The notes beneath the pieces are model-generated. The model was not told the origin of the DNA. It did not search any database and saw only the letters and a program-made list of their open reading frames with translations. Of a stretch of 53,922 nucleotides of DNA, positions 26,177 to 37,054 are shown piece by piece. The DNA is taken from contig NZ_FTMQ01000010.1 of the NCBI RefSeq assembly GCF_900156055.1, positions 1-53,922 of the forward strand. Direction: 5' to 3'. This DNA is from Rhizobium sp. RU33A. GTDB lineage: Bacteria > Pseudomonadota > Alphaproteobacteria > Rhizobiales > Rhizobiaceae. A program made the translations under genes and the position numbers. The first letter of the stretch is position 1. Each line of letters opens with the position of its first letter.

Positions 26177-28990
26177 TCATTCCGTCGGGGTCTCGCTACC
26201 GCCCTCGCCACCGGCACCATCGACCGGCGTTGCAGTGCTCTCGCCGTCGACTCCTTCCGAGGCCTCAATGACTTCGTCATCCGCTTCCGGTTCAGTGATC
26301 CGCTCGACCGAAACAACCTTCTCATCCTTCGCGGTCGAAAAGATCGTCACACCCTTGGTCGCACGGCTGGCGATGCGGATACCGTTGACCGGTACGCGGA
26401 TCAGCTGGCCGCCATCGGACACCAGCATAAGCTGATCTGTTTCCTCGACCGGGAAAGCCGCAACCAGTTCGCCGATTTCCGCGGTCTTCGAGGTGTCGGT
26501 GGCACGGATGCCCTTGCCGCCACGACCGGAGGTGCGGAAATCATAAGACGAAGAGCGCTTGCCGTAGCCCTTCTCGGAGACCGTGAGCACGAACTGCTCG
26601 CGGGCCTTGAGCTCCTGATAGCGTTCTTCCGACAATTCGCCTTCGGCGCCGACTTCTTCGCCGACTAGGGCGATATCGTCTTCGTCGACGCCCATGGCCC
26701 GGCGCTCGGCGGCCGAACGCTTGAGATAGGCCGCACGCTGCCACGGTTCGGCATCGACATGCGCAAGAATGGTCATCGAGATCAGACGGTCGCCATCGGC
26801 CAAGGTCAGACCACGGACACCGATCGAGTTGCGGCCGGCAAAGACGCGCACTTCGTCGACCGGGAAGCGGATCGCCTGGCCAAGTGCCGTCGTCAGCAGC
26901 ACGTCGTCACGTTCGGTGCAGGTCTCGACGCCGAGGATCTGGTCGCCCTCTTCCTCGAGCTTCATCGCAATCTTGCCGTTGCGGTTGACCTGGATAAAGT
27001 CCGACAGCTTGTTGCGGCGAACCGTGCCACGGGTCGTCGAGAACATGACGTCGAGATTGCCCCAGCTTGCCTCGTCCTCAGGCAGCGGCATGATCGAGGT
27101 GATGCGCTCGCCGGGCTCCAGCGGGAACATGTTGATCATCGCCTTGCCACGCGAGGTCGGGGTGCCGATCGGCAGGCGCCAGACCTTTTCCTTGTAGACG
27201 ATGCCGCGCGACGAGAAGAACAGAACCGGCGTATGGGTATTGGCGACGAACAGACGGGTTGCGAAATCCTCGTCCTTCATCGCCATGCCGGAGCGACCCT
27301 TGCCGCCGCGGCGCTGGGCACGGTAGGTCGTCAGCGGCACGCGCTTGATGTAACCGGCATGGCTGACGGTGACGACCATCTCTTCCCGGGCGATCAGATC
27401 CTCGTCGTCCATATCGGGACCGCCATCGACGATCTGGGTGCGGCGCGGCGTGCCGAATTCATCGCGGATCGCGGTGAATTCGTCCTTGATGATCTGCTGG
27501 ATGCGGACGCGCGACGAGAGGATGTCGAGATAGTCCGAAATCTCTGCGCCGATCTTGTTCAGCTCCTCATCGATCTCGTCGCGTCCGAGTGCCGTCAGGC
27601 GGGCGAGGCGCAGTTCGAGGATGGCGCGGGCCTGCTCTTCCGAGAGATTGTAGGTAAGGTCCTCGTTGATCCGGTGGCGCGGATCGTCGATCAGGCGGAT
27701 CAGCGATTCCACATCATGGGCCGGCCAGCGGCGGGTCATCAGCTGTTCGCGTGCAGTTGCCGGGTCCGGCGCCTTGCGGATCAGCGCAATGACTTCGTCG
27801 ATATTGGCAACGGCGATCGCGAGACCGACCAAGACGTGGGCCCGGTCACGCGCCTTGCGCAGCAGATACTTGGTGCGGCGGCTGACGACTTCCTCGCGGA
27901 AGTTGACGAAGGCCCGCAGCATGTCGAGCAGGGTCAGCTGTTCCGGCTTGCCGCCGTTCAGCGCCACCATGTTGCAACCGAAGGAGGTCTGCAGCGGGGT
28001 GTAGCGATAAAGCTGGTTCAGGATGACATCGGCATTGGCGTCGCGCTTCAGCTCGATGACGACGCGGTAGCCATCGCGGTCGGATTCGTCGCGCAGGTCG
28101 GAGATGCCCTCGATGCGCTTTTCGCGCACGAGTTCGGCCATCTTCTCGATCATCGTCGACTTGTTCACCTGATAGGGGATCTCGGTGATGATGATCTGCT
28201 CGCGGTCGCCGCGCATGGGCTCGACGCGGGCGACGCCGCGCTGGACAACGGAACCGCGACCCGTCTCATAGGCGGACCGAATGCCCGAACGGCCGAGGAT
28301 CATCGAGCCGGTCGGGAAATCGGGACCCGGGATAATCTGCATCAGTTCCGGCAGCTCGATCGCCGGATTGTCGATCAGCGCGGTGCAGCCGTCGAGAACC
28401 TCGACCAGGTTGTGCGGCGGGATATTGGTGGCCATGCCAACCGCGATACCGCCCGCACCATTGACCAGCAGGTTCGGGAACTTGGCGGGAACGACGACCG
28501 GCTCCGACATGGTGCCGTCATAGTTGTCGCGGAAGTCGACCGTTTCCTTGTCGAGGTCGTCGAGCAGCGCGTGCGAGACCTTCTGCAGGCGGCATTCCGT
28601 GTAACGCTGTGCTGCCGGCGGGTCGCCGTCGACAGAACCGAAATTGCCCTGGCCGTCGATCAGCGGCATGCGCAGCGACCATGGCTGCGCCATACGGGCG
28701 AGCGCGTCATAGATCGCGGAGTCGCCATGCGGGTGATACTTACCCATGACGTCACCGGTGACGCGGGCGCTCTTGACGTATTTCTTGTTCCAGTCGAGGC
28801 CGAGCTCGTTCATGCCGTAAAGGATACGGCGGTGTACGGGCTTGAGCCCGTCACGCACATCGGGAAGTGCGCGGCTCACGATCACGCTCATCGCGTAATC
28901 GAGATAGGACCGCTGCATTTCCTCCATGATGGAAATAGGCTCGATGCCTTGCGGGAACTTGCCGCCGCCGGGAGTGCTTTGCTCAGTCAA
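26177..28990 (-). CDS. gyrA: DNA gyrase subunit A
   Basis: Breakage-reunion subunit of DNA gyrase, 937 residues. The catalytic Tyr lies in [11 protein letters not shown]. The quinolone-determining region reads [10 protein letters not shown], so Ser and Asp are present at the two positions usually mutated in resistance. The GyrA box QRRGGKG follows in the C-terminal domain ([14 protein letters not shown]), which is built of beta-pinwheel repeats ([19 protein letters not shown]). The acidic, Gly-rich tail is normal for rhizobia. It is monocistronic, with the terminator at 26095-26130. Confidence 0.98.
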   Translation of the reverse strand: MTEQSTPGGGKFPQGIEPISIMEEMQRSYLDYAMSVIVSRALPDVRDGLKPVHRRILYGMNELGLDWNKKYVKSARVTGDVMGKYHPHGDSAIYDALARMAQPWSLRMPLIDGQGNFGSVDGDPPAAQRYTECRLQKVSHALLDDLDKETVDFRDNYDGTMSEPVVVPAKFPNLLVNGAGGIAVGMATNIPPHNLVEVLDGCTALIDNPAIELPELMQIIPGPDFPTGSMILGRSGIRSAYETGRGSVVQRGVARVEPMRGDREQIIITEIPYQVNKSTMIEKMAELVREKRIEGISDLRDESDRDGYRVVIELKRDANADVILNQLYRYTPLQTSFGCNMVALNGGKPEQLTLLDMLRAFVNFREEVVSRRTKYLLRKARDRAHVLVGLAIAVANIDEVIALIRKAPDPATAREQLMTRRWPAHDVESLIRLIDDPRHRINEDLTYNLSEEQARAILELRLARLTALGRDEIDEELNKIGAEISDYLDILSSRVRIQQIIKDEFTAIRDEFGTPRRTQIVDGGPDMDDEDLIAREEMVVTVSHAGYIKRVPLTTYRAQRRGGKGRSGMAMKDEDFATRLFVANTHTPVLFFSSRGIVYKEKVWRLPIGTPTSRGKAMINMFPLEPGERITSIMPLPEDEASWGNLDVMFSTTRGTVRRNKLSDFIQVNRNGKIAMKLEEEGDQILGVETCTERDDVLLTTALGQAIRFPVDEVRVFAGRNSIGVRGLTLADGDRLISMTILAHVDAEPWQRAAYLKRSAAERRAMGVDEDDIALVGEEVGAEGELSEERYQELKAREQFVLTVSEKGYGKRSSSYDFRTSGRGGKGIRATDTSKTAEIGELVAAFPVEETDQLMLVSDGGQLIRVPVNGIRIASRATKGVTIFSTAKDEKVVSVERITEPEADDEVIEASEGVDGESTATPVDGAGGEGGSETPTE

Positions 28991-29185
28991 ATCAGGTCAC
29001 GATCTCTGTTCGGAATCACTGGGAAATCTATAGCGGAACACGCGCGCGCGCGCCAATTTCGAGGCCGGTTATAAACAGGCTTTTACGGCCTGGGAAAGGC
29101 ATTTTCGTCAATATCTTGGGGGCCAGCCTTGCAAGGCCACCAAGGCTTCGGCTTTATGCGTGCCTGGACAGGAGAAAGATACACC

Positions 29186-29815
29186 ATGGCGATGACAGAA
29201 ACGATGATCAGCGCACTGACGACCCTGCTGGTCACCGTCGATCCGCCGGGGCTGGCCCCGCTCTTCCTCGGCCTCACACAGGGCATGACACGCGAGCAGC
29301 GCCAGCAGGTTGCCATTCGCGGCTCCGTGATGGGTTTCGCCATCCTGACCGTCTTTGCGCTGTTCGGCGCCACCATTCTCGGCGCGCTCGGCATCTCCAT
29401 GGGCGCCTTCCGCATCGCCGGCGGCTTGATGCTGTTTGCCATTGCCTTCGAGATGATCTTCGAGAAGCGCAATGAGCGGAAGGAAAAGACGACAGGCGAT
29501 GCGATCACCAAGGATCACATCCACAACCTCGCGGTCTTTCCGCTCGCCATCCCGCTGATCGCCGGCCCCGGCGCCATATCGGCCACCGTGCTGATCTCAG
29601 GCACGATGGACGGATGGATCGGCAAGCTGCAGCTGATCGCGGTTATCGGCGTGGTGCTCGGTCTCGTCTTGGTATCGCTCTACCTTGCCGAAAGGCTGAA
29701 CAAGTTCCTCGGCGTGACTGGCCGCGCGCTGCTGACGCGTCTGCTGGGCGTGCTGCTGGCCGCGCTTTCGGTGCAGTTTGTCGTTGACGGTGTGAAGTCG
29801 GCCTTCGCAGGCTGA
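29186..29815 (+). CDS. MarC family integral membrane protein
   Basis: An inner-membrane protein of 209 residues with about six membrane segments, in two triplets (for example LTTLLVTVDPPGLAPLFL and LFPLAIPLIAGPGAISATVL-type segments) separated by a charged loop (EKRNERKEKTTGDAITKDH). The family's function is unsettled; the MarC name came from the mar locus but does not imply drug resistance. ATG 29186 has GGAGA 10 bases upstream. Confidence 0.88.
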   Translation: MAMTETMISALTTLLVTVDPPGLAPLFLGLTQGMTREQRQQVAIRGSVMGFAILTVFALFGATILGALGISMGAFRIAGGLMLFAIAFEMIFEKRNERKEKTTGDAITKDHIHNLAVFPLAIPLIAGPGAISATVLISGTMDGWIGKLQLIAVIGVVLGLVLVSLYLAERLNKFLGVTGRALLTRLLGVLLAALSVQFVVDGVKSAFAG

Positions 29816-29894
29816 CCGACCCGGAAGGCAATTCGCCAATTGCCGAACTCCCTTCGGCGTGCGACTTGCAGACCAGGATTGACCGCAAATGATT

Positions 29895-29922
29895 ATGGGG
29901 GCCGAAGCCCCCATTTCTTATC
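29895..29922 (+). terminator. Factor-independent terminator after marC
   Basis: ATGGGGGC and GCCCCCAT form a perfect 8-bp stem with a CGAA tetraloop, followed by TTCTTA. It lies between the convergent marC and ssb genes. Confidence 0.75.
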
Positions 29923-29937
29923 GATTCTGGCCTGTTC

Positions 29938-30483
29938 TCAGAACGGAATGTCGTCGTCCAGGTCACGCGAGAAGCCGCCGGAGGGCGCGCTGCCGCCGCG
30001 GCTTGCGCCACCGGAGGCGCCGCCACGCGAGGGTGCAGGGGCACTGTAGCCGCCGTCATAACCACCGCCGCCGCCGCCGTAGTCAGCGCCGCCAAAGTCA
30101 TTGCCGCCGCGCGCGCCGCCAGCGCCGTCACCGCGACCGCCAAGCATGGTCAGGTTACCGCTGAAGCCCTGCAGCACGACTTCCGTCGAGTAACGGTCCG
30201 CGCCGCTCTGGTCCTGCCACTTGCGGGTCTGCAACTGGCCCTCGATGTAAACGGTCGAGCCCTTTTTCAGATACTGTTCGGCGACCTTGCAGAGGCCTTC
30301 ATTGAAGATCACGACCGAATGCCATTCGGTCTTTTCCTTGCGTTCGCCGCTGTTCTTGTCGCGCCAGGTTTCCGAGGTCGCGATGCGCAGATTGGCGATC
30401 GGCCGGCCGTCCTGGGTCCGGCGAATTTCGGGATCGGCACCGAGATTGCCGATCAGAATGACCTTGTTGACGCTACCAGCCAT
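29938..30483 (-). CDS. ssb: Single-stranded DNA-binding protein
   Basis: Coats single-stranded DNA in replication, recombination and repair. It has an N-terminal OB fold ([49 protein letters not shown]), a Gly/Ser/Arg-rich linker and the acidic C-terminal tip DDDIPF, which recruits partner proteins. ATG 30483 follows AAGGTGAG and gives the rhizobial start MAGSVNKV. It is divergent from uvrA, with an SOS box in the shared upstream region. Confidence 0.97.
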   Translation of the reverse strand: MAGSVNKVILIGNLGADPEIRRTQDGRPIANLRIATSETWRDKNSGERKEKTEWHSVVIFNEGLCKVAEQYLKKGSTVYIEGQLQTRKWQDQSGADRYSTEVVLQGFSGNLTMLGGRGDGAGGARGGNDFGGADYGGGGGGYDGGYSAPAPSRGGASGGASRGGSAPSGGFSRDLDDDIPF

Positions 30484-30595
30484 GACACTCACCTTACTGC
30501 CGCGCCGCCGCGGCGTTCAAAATCCAATCAAATGCCACCTTATCCCATCCGTTCCGGCGAGTGGGAGAACAGGCGGCTAAATCCACAGCGAAAAT

Positions 30596-30610
30596 GTTCT
30601 TTATTTGTTC
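30596..30610. promoter_or_regulatory. SOS box (LexA operator) between ssb and uvrA
   Basis: GTTC-TTTATTT-GTTC matches the alphaproteobacterial LexA direct-repeat consensus GTTC-N7-GTTC exactly. It lies 113 bases before ssb and 142 bases before uvrA, both DNA-damage genes, so it probably represses one or both until SOS induction. Confidence 0.85.
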
Positions 30611-30751
30611 TAGTATTTCTCTATGATCCTGTCAACAGAATCGAAATTCCACAGCCGTTGCGCCTTGTGCCTCGACTCACGGGCGCCGTTGCCTACATAA
30701 GGACAGTTCTCCCAAGGACAGTCCCCTTCCCTTTGCCGATCAGAGCCTGAC

Positions 30752-33673
30752 ATGAGCGAACTCAAGACCATTTCCATCCGTGGCGCGCGCGAGCATAATC
30801 TCAAGGGCATCGACCTCGATCTGCCGCGCAACAGCCTGATCGTGATGACGGGGCTTTCCGGCTCCGGCAAGTCGTCGCTTGCCTTCGACACGATCTATGC
30901 CGAAGGGCAGCGGCGTTACGTCGAGAGCCTGTCGGCCTACGCGCGGCAGTTCCTTGAAATGATGCAGAAGCCTGATGTCGACCAGATCGAGGGTCTGTCG
31001 CCGGCGATCTCGATCGAGCAGAAGACGACCTCGCGCAATCCACGCTCGACGGTTGGCACGGTCACCGAGATCTACGACTATATGCGCCTGCTGTTTGCGC
31101 GCGTCGGCGTTCCCTATTCGCCGGCGACCGGCCTGCCGATCGAGAGCCAGACGGTCAGCCAGATGGTCGACCGGATCCTCGCTTACGAGGAAGGCACCCG
31201 TCTCTACATCCTCGCGCCGATGATCCGCGGCCGCAAGGGCGAGTACAAGAAGGAACTCGCCGAACTGATGAAGAAGGGCTTTCAGCGCGTCAAAATCGAC
31301 GGGCAGTTCTACGAAATCGCCGAGGCCCCGACGCTCGACAAGAAGTACAAGCACGATATCGACGTGGTGGTCGATCGCGTGGTTGTCCGGCCTGACATCG
31401 CGAGCCGCCTGGCTGACAGTCTCGAAACCTGCCTAAGGCTCGCCGACGGTCTCGCGGTCGCGGAATTCGCAGACAAGCCGCTGCCGCCAGAGGAAACATC
31501 TGCCGGCGGTTCGGCCAACAAGTCCCTGAACGAAACGCATGAACGCGTGCTGTTCTCGGAGAAATTCGCCTGCCCCGTCTCCGGCTTCACCATTCCGGAA
31601 ATCGAGCCGCGCCTCTTCTCCTTCAACAATCCCTTCGGCGCCTGCCCGACCTGCGATGGCCTTGGTTCGCAGCAGAAGATTGATGAAGCGCTGATCGTTC
31701 CGGAGGTGCATCGCAAGCTGAACGATGGGGCGATTGCGCCCTGGGCCAAGTCGAGCTCCCCTTACTACAACCAGACGCTGGAAGCGCTGGGCAAGGCCTT
31801 CGGCTTCAAGCTGACGGCGAAGTGGTCGGATCTTTCAGAGGCGGCGCAGAAGGCGATCTTGCACGGTACCGAGGAGAAGATCGACTTCCACTATGCCGAT
31901 GGTGCGCGCTCCTATACCACGACCAAGACCTTCGAAGGCATCGTTCCGAACCTCGAGCGGCGCTGGAAGGAGACCGACAGTGCCTGGGCGCGCGAGGAAA
32001 TCGAGCGCTTCATGTCGGCCGCCCCCTGCCCGGCCTGCAATGGCTTCCGCCTGAAGCCCGAGGCGCTCGCGGTCAAGATCAATGGGCTGCATATCGGCCA
32101 GGTGACGAACATGGCGATCCGCAATGCCGGCTCCTGGTTCGAGGATCTGCCGGCCAAGCTCACCGACAAGCAGAACGAAATCGCCGTGCGCGTGCTCAAG
32201 GAAATCCGCGAGCGTCTGCGCTTCCTCAACGATGTCGGCCTCGACTATCTCTCAATGTCGCGTAATTCGGGCACACTGTCTGGCGGCGAAAGCCAGCGCA
32301 TTCGTCTGGCATCGCAGATCGGCTCCGGCTTGACGGGTGTGCTCTATGTGCTGGACGAGCCGTCGATCGGCCTGCACCAGCGCGACAATGCCCGCCTTCT
32401 CGACACGCTGAAACACCTGCGCGACATCGGCAATACCGTGATCGTCGTCGAGCATGACGAGGATGCGATCCTGACCGCCGATTACGTCGTCGATATCGGT
32501 CCGGCGGCCGGCATTCATGGCGGCCAGGTGATCGCGCAGGGCTCGCCGCAGGACGTGATGGCCAATCCGAAATCCCTGACGGGCAAGTATCTGACCGGCG
32601 AGATGGGTGTGAGTGTCCCAGCCCAGCGGCGCAAGCCGAAGAAGGGCCAGCAGATCAAGGTGGTCGGCGCCAAGGGCAACAATCTGAAGAACGTCACCGC
32701 CTCGATCCCGCTCGGCGTGTTCACGGCAGTCACCGGTGTGTCCGGCGGCGGCAAGTCGACCTTCCTGATCGAGACGCTTTACAAGGCGGCGGCGCGGCGC
32801 GTCATGGGTGCGCGCGAAAATCCTGCAGAGCACGAGCGGATCGACGGTTTCGAGTTCATCGACAAGGTGATCGACATCGACCAGTCACCGATCGGGCGCA
32901 CGCCGCGCTCCAATCCAGCGACCTATACCGGTGCCTTCACGCCGATCCGCGACTGGTTCACCGGTCTGCCGGAAGCCAAGGCGCGCGGTTACCAGGCCGG
33001 TCGCTTCTCGTTCAACGTCAAGGGCGGTCGCTGCGAAGCGTGCCAGGGCGACGGCGTGATCAAGATCGAGATGCACTTCCTGCCCGACGTCTACGTCACC
33101 TGCGACGTCTGCCACGGCAAGCGCTATAACCGCGAGACGCTGGATGTGACCTTCAAGGGCAAGTCGATCGCCGATGTGCTCGACATGACGGTCGAGGAGG
33201 GTGTCGAGTTCTTCCAGGCAGTGCCGGCGGTGCGCGACAAGCTGCAGGCGCTGTTTGATGTTGGCCTAGGCTATATCAAGGTCGGCCAGCAGGCGAACAC
33301 GCTGTCTGGCGGTGAAGCGCAGCGCGTCAAGCTCGCCAAGGAGCTGTCGAAGCGCTCGACCGGCCGCACGCTCTACATTCTGGACGAACCGACGACTGGC
33401 CTTCATTTCCACGACGTCGCCAAGCTTCTGGAAATGCTGCAGGAACTGGTCAATCAGGGGAATTCTGTCGTGGTCATCGAGCACAATCTCGAGGTCATCA
33501 AGACGGCCGACTATATCCTCGATTTCGGTCCGGAAGGTGGCGATGGCGGCGGCCAGATCGTCGCCCAGGGCACGCCGGAAGAGGTGGTGAAGGTCGAGGC
33601 GTCGTATACTGGGCAGTTCCTCAAGGAGCTGCTGCAGCGGCGTCCGGTGAAGAAGGTTCAGGCGGCGGAGTGA
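30752..33673 (+). CDS. uvrA: Excinuclease ABC subunit A
   Basis: Damage-recognition ATPase of nucleotide excision repair, 973 residues. It has two ABC ATPase modules: Walker [13 protein letters not shown] near residue 35 and [11 protein letters not shown] near 665; signatures [11 protein letters not shown] and [11 protein letters not shown]; Walker [11 protein letters not shown] and [10 protein letters not shown]. Zinc-finger cysteines are seen in [19 protein letters not shown]...CPTC, in CPAC and in CEACQGDG...CDVCHG. The gene stands alone and is probably SOS-regulated from 30596. Confidence 0.98.
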   Translation: MSELKTISIRGAREHNLKGIDLDLPRNSLIVMTGLSGSGKSSLAFDTIYAEGQRRYVESLSAYARQFLEMMQKPDVDQIEGLSPAISIEQKTTSRNPRSTVGTVTEIYDYMRLLFARVGVPYSPATGLPIESQTVSQMVDRILAYEEGTRLYILAPMIRGRKGEYKKELAELMKKGFQRVKIDGQFYEIAEAPTLDKKYKHDIDVVVDRVVVRPDIASRLADSLETCLRLADGLAVAEFADKPLPPEETSAGGSANKSLNETHERVLFSEKFACPVSGFTIPEIEPRLFSFNNPFGACPTCDGLGSQQKIDEALIVPEVHRKLNDGAIAPWAKSSSPYYNQTLEALGKAFGFKLTAKWSDLSEAAQKAILHGTEEKIDFHYADGARSYTTTKTFEGIVPNLERRWKETDSAWAREEIERFMSAAPCPACNGFRLKPEALAVKINGLHIGQVTNMAIRNAGSWFEDLPAKLTDKQNEIAVRVLKEIRERLRFLNDVGLDYLSMSRNSGTLSGGESQRIRLASQIGSGLTGVLYVLDEPSIGLHQRDNARLLDTLKHLRDIGNTVIVVEHDEDAILTADYVVDIGPAAGIHGGQVIAQGSPQDVMANPKSLTGKYLTGEMGVSVPAQRRKPKKGQQIKVVGAKGNNLKNVTASIPLGVFTAVTGVSGGGKSTFLIETLYKAAARRVMGARENPAEHERIDGFEFIDKVIDIDQSPIGRTPRSNPATYTGAFTPIRDWFTGLPEAKARGYQAGRFSFNVKGGRCEACQGDGVIKIEMHFLPDVYVTCDVCHGKRYNRETLDVTFKGKSIADVLDMTVEEGVEFFQAVPAVRDKLQALFDVGLGYIKVGQQANTLSGGEAQRVKLAKELSKRSTGRTLYILDEPTTGLHFHDVAKLLEMLQELVNQGNSVVVIEHNLEVIKTADYILDFGPEGGDGGGQIVAQGTPEEVVKVEASYTGQFLKELLQRRPVKKVQAAE

Positions 33674-33684
33674 TCCGCCGGAGC

Positions 33685-34071
33685 CTACCAGAGGCGTTGC
33701 ACCCTCAGAGTGTCGAAGGCCGTGTCGGCACTCACGATTACCAGGCCTTCCAGTTTCGATTGGGCGGCAAGCAAGCGATCGAAGGGATCCTTGTGCTCGG
33801 CGACCAACTGCCCGGCATAGAGTGCGTGCGATGTTTCAACTGCAAGCAAGGTGAAACGCTCAGCCATGACATGTTTGACAAAGTCAGAGCTGATGGGACC
33901 TACTTCGGGCCACTTTCCGAGGCGATACTTCGTCGCCAACTCGAACGCGGAGACGGCGCTGACCATGACCTCGTTGTCGCCATCGCTCAAGGTAGCCCGT
34001 GCGAGGTGGCTGAGATGGTCACCATTGATCAACCACCACACCAGCGTGTGCGTATCGAGAAGATATCTCAC
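33685..34071 (-). CDS. PIN-domain toxin (VapC-like)
   Basis: A toxin nuclease of 128 residues. The PIN acidic residues are seen in LLDTHTLVWWL, VSAFELATKYRLGKW, DPFDRLLAAQ and VSADTAFD. Targets of the family are usually tRNA or rRNA; which one is not visible. Its start overlaps the antitoxin stop by four bases, ensuring coupled translation. It ends 12 bases from the uvrA stop, convergent. Confidence 0.92.
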   Translation of the reverse strand: MRYLLDTHTLVWWLINGDHLSHLARATLSDGDNEVMVSAVSAFELATKYRLGKWPEVGPISSDFVKHVMAERFTLLAVETSHALYAGQLVAEHKDPFDRLLAAQSKLEGLVIVSADTAFDTLRVQRLW

Positions 34072-34346
34072 TGGCCGTTGTCACCAGGAAAAGAATATTT
34101 GCCCTCCCATGCCTCCAACTCGTCTTCGGACATCGGCTCCAGGAAGAGATTGGAGGGCAGCTTGCCTCGCAAGTGGGCCAACGCACCCGGCGTGCGCGGC
34201 GGGTTCTTTTCTTGAGATGAGGTCAAGGCAACCAGTTTCGCAATCGGCTCATCGCCGCGCGCGATTACGATTTCTTCACCGGCTTCGACGCGGGCGAGGA
34301 GTTTGGAGAGTTCCGTCTTGGCCTTGTGGATGGTGACGACCGTCAT
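34068..34346 (-). CDS. Phd/YefM-type antitoxin
   Basis: An antitoxin of 92 residues. The N-terminal DNA-binding half (MTVVTIHKAKTELSKLLARV, then EEIVIARGDEPIAKLVAL) is typical Phd/YefM. The variable C-terminal half (MSEDELEAWEGKYSF) should wrap the PIN toxin. It is first in the operon, and a perfect inverted repeat upstream (34373-34392) is the likely autoregulatory operator. Confidence 0.92.
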   Translation of the reverse strand: MTVVTIHKAKTELSKLLARVEAGEEIVIARGDEPIAKLVALTSSQEKNPPRTPGALAHLRGKLPSNLFLEPMSEDELEAWEGKYSFPGDNGQ

Positions 34347-34372
34347 CGCTTCGCTCCTGGCTGTATTTTATA

Positions 34373-34392
34373 TTAGCTAATTGCCTAGCTAA
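34373..34392. promoter_or_regulatory. Inverted repeat, probable antitoxin operator
   Basis: TTAGCTA and TAGCTAA form a perfect 7-base inverted repeat around ATTGCC. It lies 27 bases upstream of the antitoxin start and 20 bases before the divergent DUF72 gene, so a bound antitoxin could affect both. Confidence 0.65.
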
Positions 34393-34411
34393 CTTCAATG
34401 GGAGGCATTTC

Positions 34412-35215
34412 ATGACCAAATCCGGCACGATCCGCACCGGCATCGGTGGTTGGACCTTCGATCCCTGGGACGACAGCTTCTACCCCTCCGATCTGCCCAA
34501 GAAGCGGCAACTGGACTATGCCAGCCGGCAGCTGACTGCGATCGAGGTCAACGGCACATACTATTCCAGCCAGAAGCCGGCGACCTTCGCCAAATGGGCA
34601 TCGGAGGTGCCGGAGGGTTTCGTCTTTTCGCTGAAAGCAAGTCGCTATTGCACCAACCGCAAGGTGCTGGCCGAGGCCGGTCCGTCGATCGAGAAATTCG
34701 TCAACCAGGGCATTGCAGAACTCGGGGATCATCTGGGGCCGATCCTCTGGCAATTCATGGCGACGAAGAAGTTCGAGCCCGAGGACTTCGAAGTCTTTCT
34801 GGCGCTCCTGCCGAAGACGCTGGAGGGCCGGCCCCTCACCCATGTCGTCGAGCCGCGTCATGCTTCCTTCCAGGTGCCAGAATTCATCGAGATGCTGAGG
34901 CGCCATGGCGTAGCCGCCGTCTGCGCCGATCATCACGACTACCCGATGTTCGCGGATCCAACCGCTGATTTCATCTACGCACGGCTGCAAAAGGGCACGG
35001 ACGAGACGCCGACCTGTTACCCGCCGGCGGAACTCGATGCCTGGTCAGAACGGCTGAGAACCTACGCTGGCGGCGGTGTGCCCGACGATCTCCCGCTGAT
35101 TGCCAAAGACAGTGCGGCGGCGAAAAAACCTCGCGACGTCTTTGCCTTCTTCATCTCCGGCGGCAAGGTGAATGCGCCGCGCGGCGCGATGGATCTGCAA
35201 AAGAAGCTCGGTTGA
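34412..35215 (+). CDS. DUF72 family protein (YecE-like)
   Basis: A TIM-barrel-like protein of 267 residues. It shows the family N-terminus IRTGIGGWTFDPWDDSFYP, the 'AIEVNGTYY' strand, FSLKASRY, ILWQF and the HVVEPRHASF segment, then AVCADHHDYP. The biochemical role of DUF72 is unknown. GGGAGGC precedes the ATG. The TA operon is divergent from it, and the short shared promoter region holds the inverted repeat at 34373. Confidence 0.9.
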   Translation: MTKSGTIRTGIGGWTFDPWDDSFYPSDLPKKRQLDYASRQLTAIEVNGTYYSSQKPATFAKWASEVPEGFVFSLKASRYCTNRKVLAEAGPSIEKFVNQGIAELGDHLGPILWQFMATKKFEPEDFEVFLALLPKTLEGRPLTHVVEPRHASFQVPEFIEMLRRHGVAAVCADHHDYPMFADPTADFIYARLQKGTDETPTCYPPAELDAWSERLRTYAGGGVPDDLPLIAKDSAAAKKPRDVFAFFISGGKVNAPRGAMDLQKKLG

Positions 35216-35367
35216 TCGCTCCGGCCGACTGACAGTCATCAATTTGTGACAATGGCGAATTTGGACTAGGCTCGGTCGCAGAGTCGCGGACAAGACCGCG
35301 ACCTCGGCCGGCATGGTTCCCGTTTTGGACGTGCGCGTCCACCATTGCAAATTTTCGGGGCACTTTC

Positions 35368-37029
35368 ATGTCGGGTATCGCCGTCTTCATTCATCTCGCC
35401 GGCGCCGTTGCGCTGCTTCTCTGGGCGACACGCATGGTGCGCACCGGGATCGAGCGCGCCTACGGCGGCGTTTTGAAGGACAAGCTCCGGCATGCCGTCG
35501 GCAACCGATTTTCGGCTGCTTTCGCGGGCTTTCTATTCGCGGTGGCGCTGCAAAGCGCAACGGCCGTCGCATTGATCGTCTCATCCTTTTCGGCGGCGGG
35601 TTATGTTTTGCCGGCCATGGGTGTCGCGACCCTGCTTGGTGCCGACTTCGGCTCGGCCTTTGTCGTGCGCATTCTGCGCTACGATCTCTCGCTGCTTGTT
35701 CCCGTTCTGCTTCTCGCGGGCACCGTTGCATTCAGGACATCCGAGGCGCGCGGCTGGCGGCAGATCGGCCGCATCCTGTTCGGACTCGGCCTGCTCCTCC
35801 TGTCACTCCGCCTGATCGGCGAGGCGTCGGAGCCGCTGCGCGAGAGCCAGATCCTGCCTGTTCTCTTCAATTATCTCGCCAGCGACTGGATCAGCGCCTT
35901 TGCGCTGGCGGCCCTGCTTGCCTGGGCTTTCCATTCCAGTGTCGCTGCCGTCCTTCTGGTCGCGTCGCTCGCCGACCAGCATCTCTTGCCGGATGCGCTG
36001 ATCATTCCGCTGGTGCTCGGGATCAATTTTGGCGCCGCCATCATCGCTGCACTGCTCACCAAGAATGCCGCGCCGAACGCCAGAATCGTGCCGCTCGGCA
36101 ATGTTGTGATCCGTGGGATGATGACTTTGGTCGCGCTCGCGGCCCAGTTCGTATTTGCAATCAGCCCGACGGTCTTTGCCGCCCTTCCCGGGGATGCCGT
36201 CGTCATGGTGCATCTGGCAATGAACGGCGCCGTACTGGTGCTCGGCCTGCCCTTTGCCGGGCTCGTGGCAGGCCTTCTGGAGCGCATGCTCGCTCGCAGC
36301 GAGGAGCGGCCGGCCAATGACGATCGCCTTTCTGCCCTGAACGTGATGGATCTCGGCAATCCGCAGCAGGCGATCTCCAACGCGACGCGTGAGGTTCTGG
36401 CTGTCTGCGACAAGACCGAGGTGATGCTGGACGGCATCTTCGATCTCTTCGAGCACTGGGATCCAAAGAAGATGGAGCGGATTGAAACGCTCGACGACCA
36501 GATCGACACGATCCATCGCGACATCAAGTTCTACCTCGCTCGCATTTCCGCAACCGCACTCGACCAGACGTCGGCAGCGCAATGCCAGAACCTGCTGGGC
36601 GCAACGATCAAGATCGAGCAGGCGGCCGACATCATCTCGCAGAACATGCTGACACGCGCCCGCAAGAAGAAGGAGCGCAACGTCGCCTTCTCGGCCGAGG
36701 GCTGGGCGGAGCTCTGCGCCATGCACAACGAGGTGGTGAAGAATGCCCATCTCGCCTTCAACCTGCTCGTCACCCGCGATCTCGAGCATGCCCGCCAGCT
36801 CGTCGCCCGCAAGGAAGCGATCCGTAACCTGGTGAAGACCAGCGAGGAGAGCCATCTTCAGCGTCTGCGCCAGGGCAATGCCGCAAGTTTCGAATCGAGC
36901 TCGCTGCATATCGACACCATGCGCGATCTGAAGGAGATCAACTCCCTCTTCGTCTCGATCGCCTATCCCTTGCTCGAGGGCGAAGGCATGTTGCGGCGCA
37001 GCCGCCTCATGCAGCCGGCGGAGCTGTGA
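35368..37029 (+). CDS. Na+/phosphate symporter family protein with PhoU-like C-terminus
   Basis: Inner-membrane protein of 553 residues, likely to move inorganic phosphate with sodium. The N-terminal part (1-320) has two PNaS repeats with the QSATAVALIVSSFSAAG signature and a matching HSSVAAVLLVASLA segment, in 8-10 membrane spans. The C-terminal part (about 330-545) is a cytosolic helical PhoU-like domain (TLDDQIDTIHRDIKFYLARI). No pho box was identified upstream. Confidence 0.92.
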   Translation: MSGIAVFIHLAGAVALLLWATRMVRTGIERAYGGVLKDKLRHAVGNRFSAAFAGFLFAVALQSATAVALIVSSFSAAGYVLPAMGVATLLGADFGSAFVVRILRYDLSLLVPVLLLAGTVAFRTSEARGWRQIGRILFGLGLLLLSLRLIGEASEPLRESQILPVLFNYLASDWISAFALAALLAWAFHSSVAAVLLVASLADQHLLPDALIIPLVLGINFGAAIIAALLTKNAAPNARIVPLGNVVIRGMMTLVALAAQFVFAISPTVFAALPGDAVVMVHLAMNGAVLVLGLPFAGLVAGLLERMLARSEERPANDDRLSALNVMDLGNPQQAISNATREVLAVCDKTEVMLDGIFDLFEHWDPKKMERIETLDDQIDTIHRDIKFYLARISATALDQTSAAQCQNLLGATIKIEQAADIISQNMLTRARKKKERNVAFSAEGWAELCAMHNEVVKNAHLAFNLLVTRDLEHARQLVARKEAIRNLVKTSEESHLQRLRQGNAASFESSSLHIDTMRDLKEINSLFVSIAYPLLEGEGMLRRSRLMQPAEL

Positions 37030-37054
37030 ACGCTAAAGTCGAGGGTGTTGACGC

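Noticed and set aside
26759..29074. A 771-codon open frame on the plus strand opposite gyrA
   Set aside because: High-GC antisense shadow of gyrA; the protein has no recognisable domain, and gyrA on the other strand is certain. The same holds for the long frames opposite mfd (46705-48540), metG (12050-13444), GH3 (18500-19987) and glnA (39277-40674).
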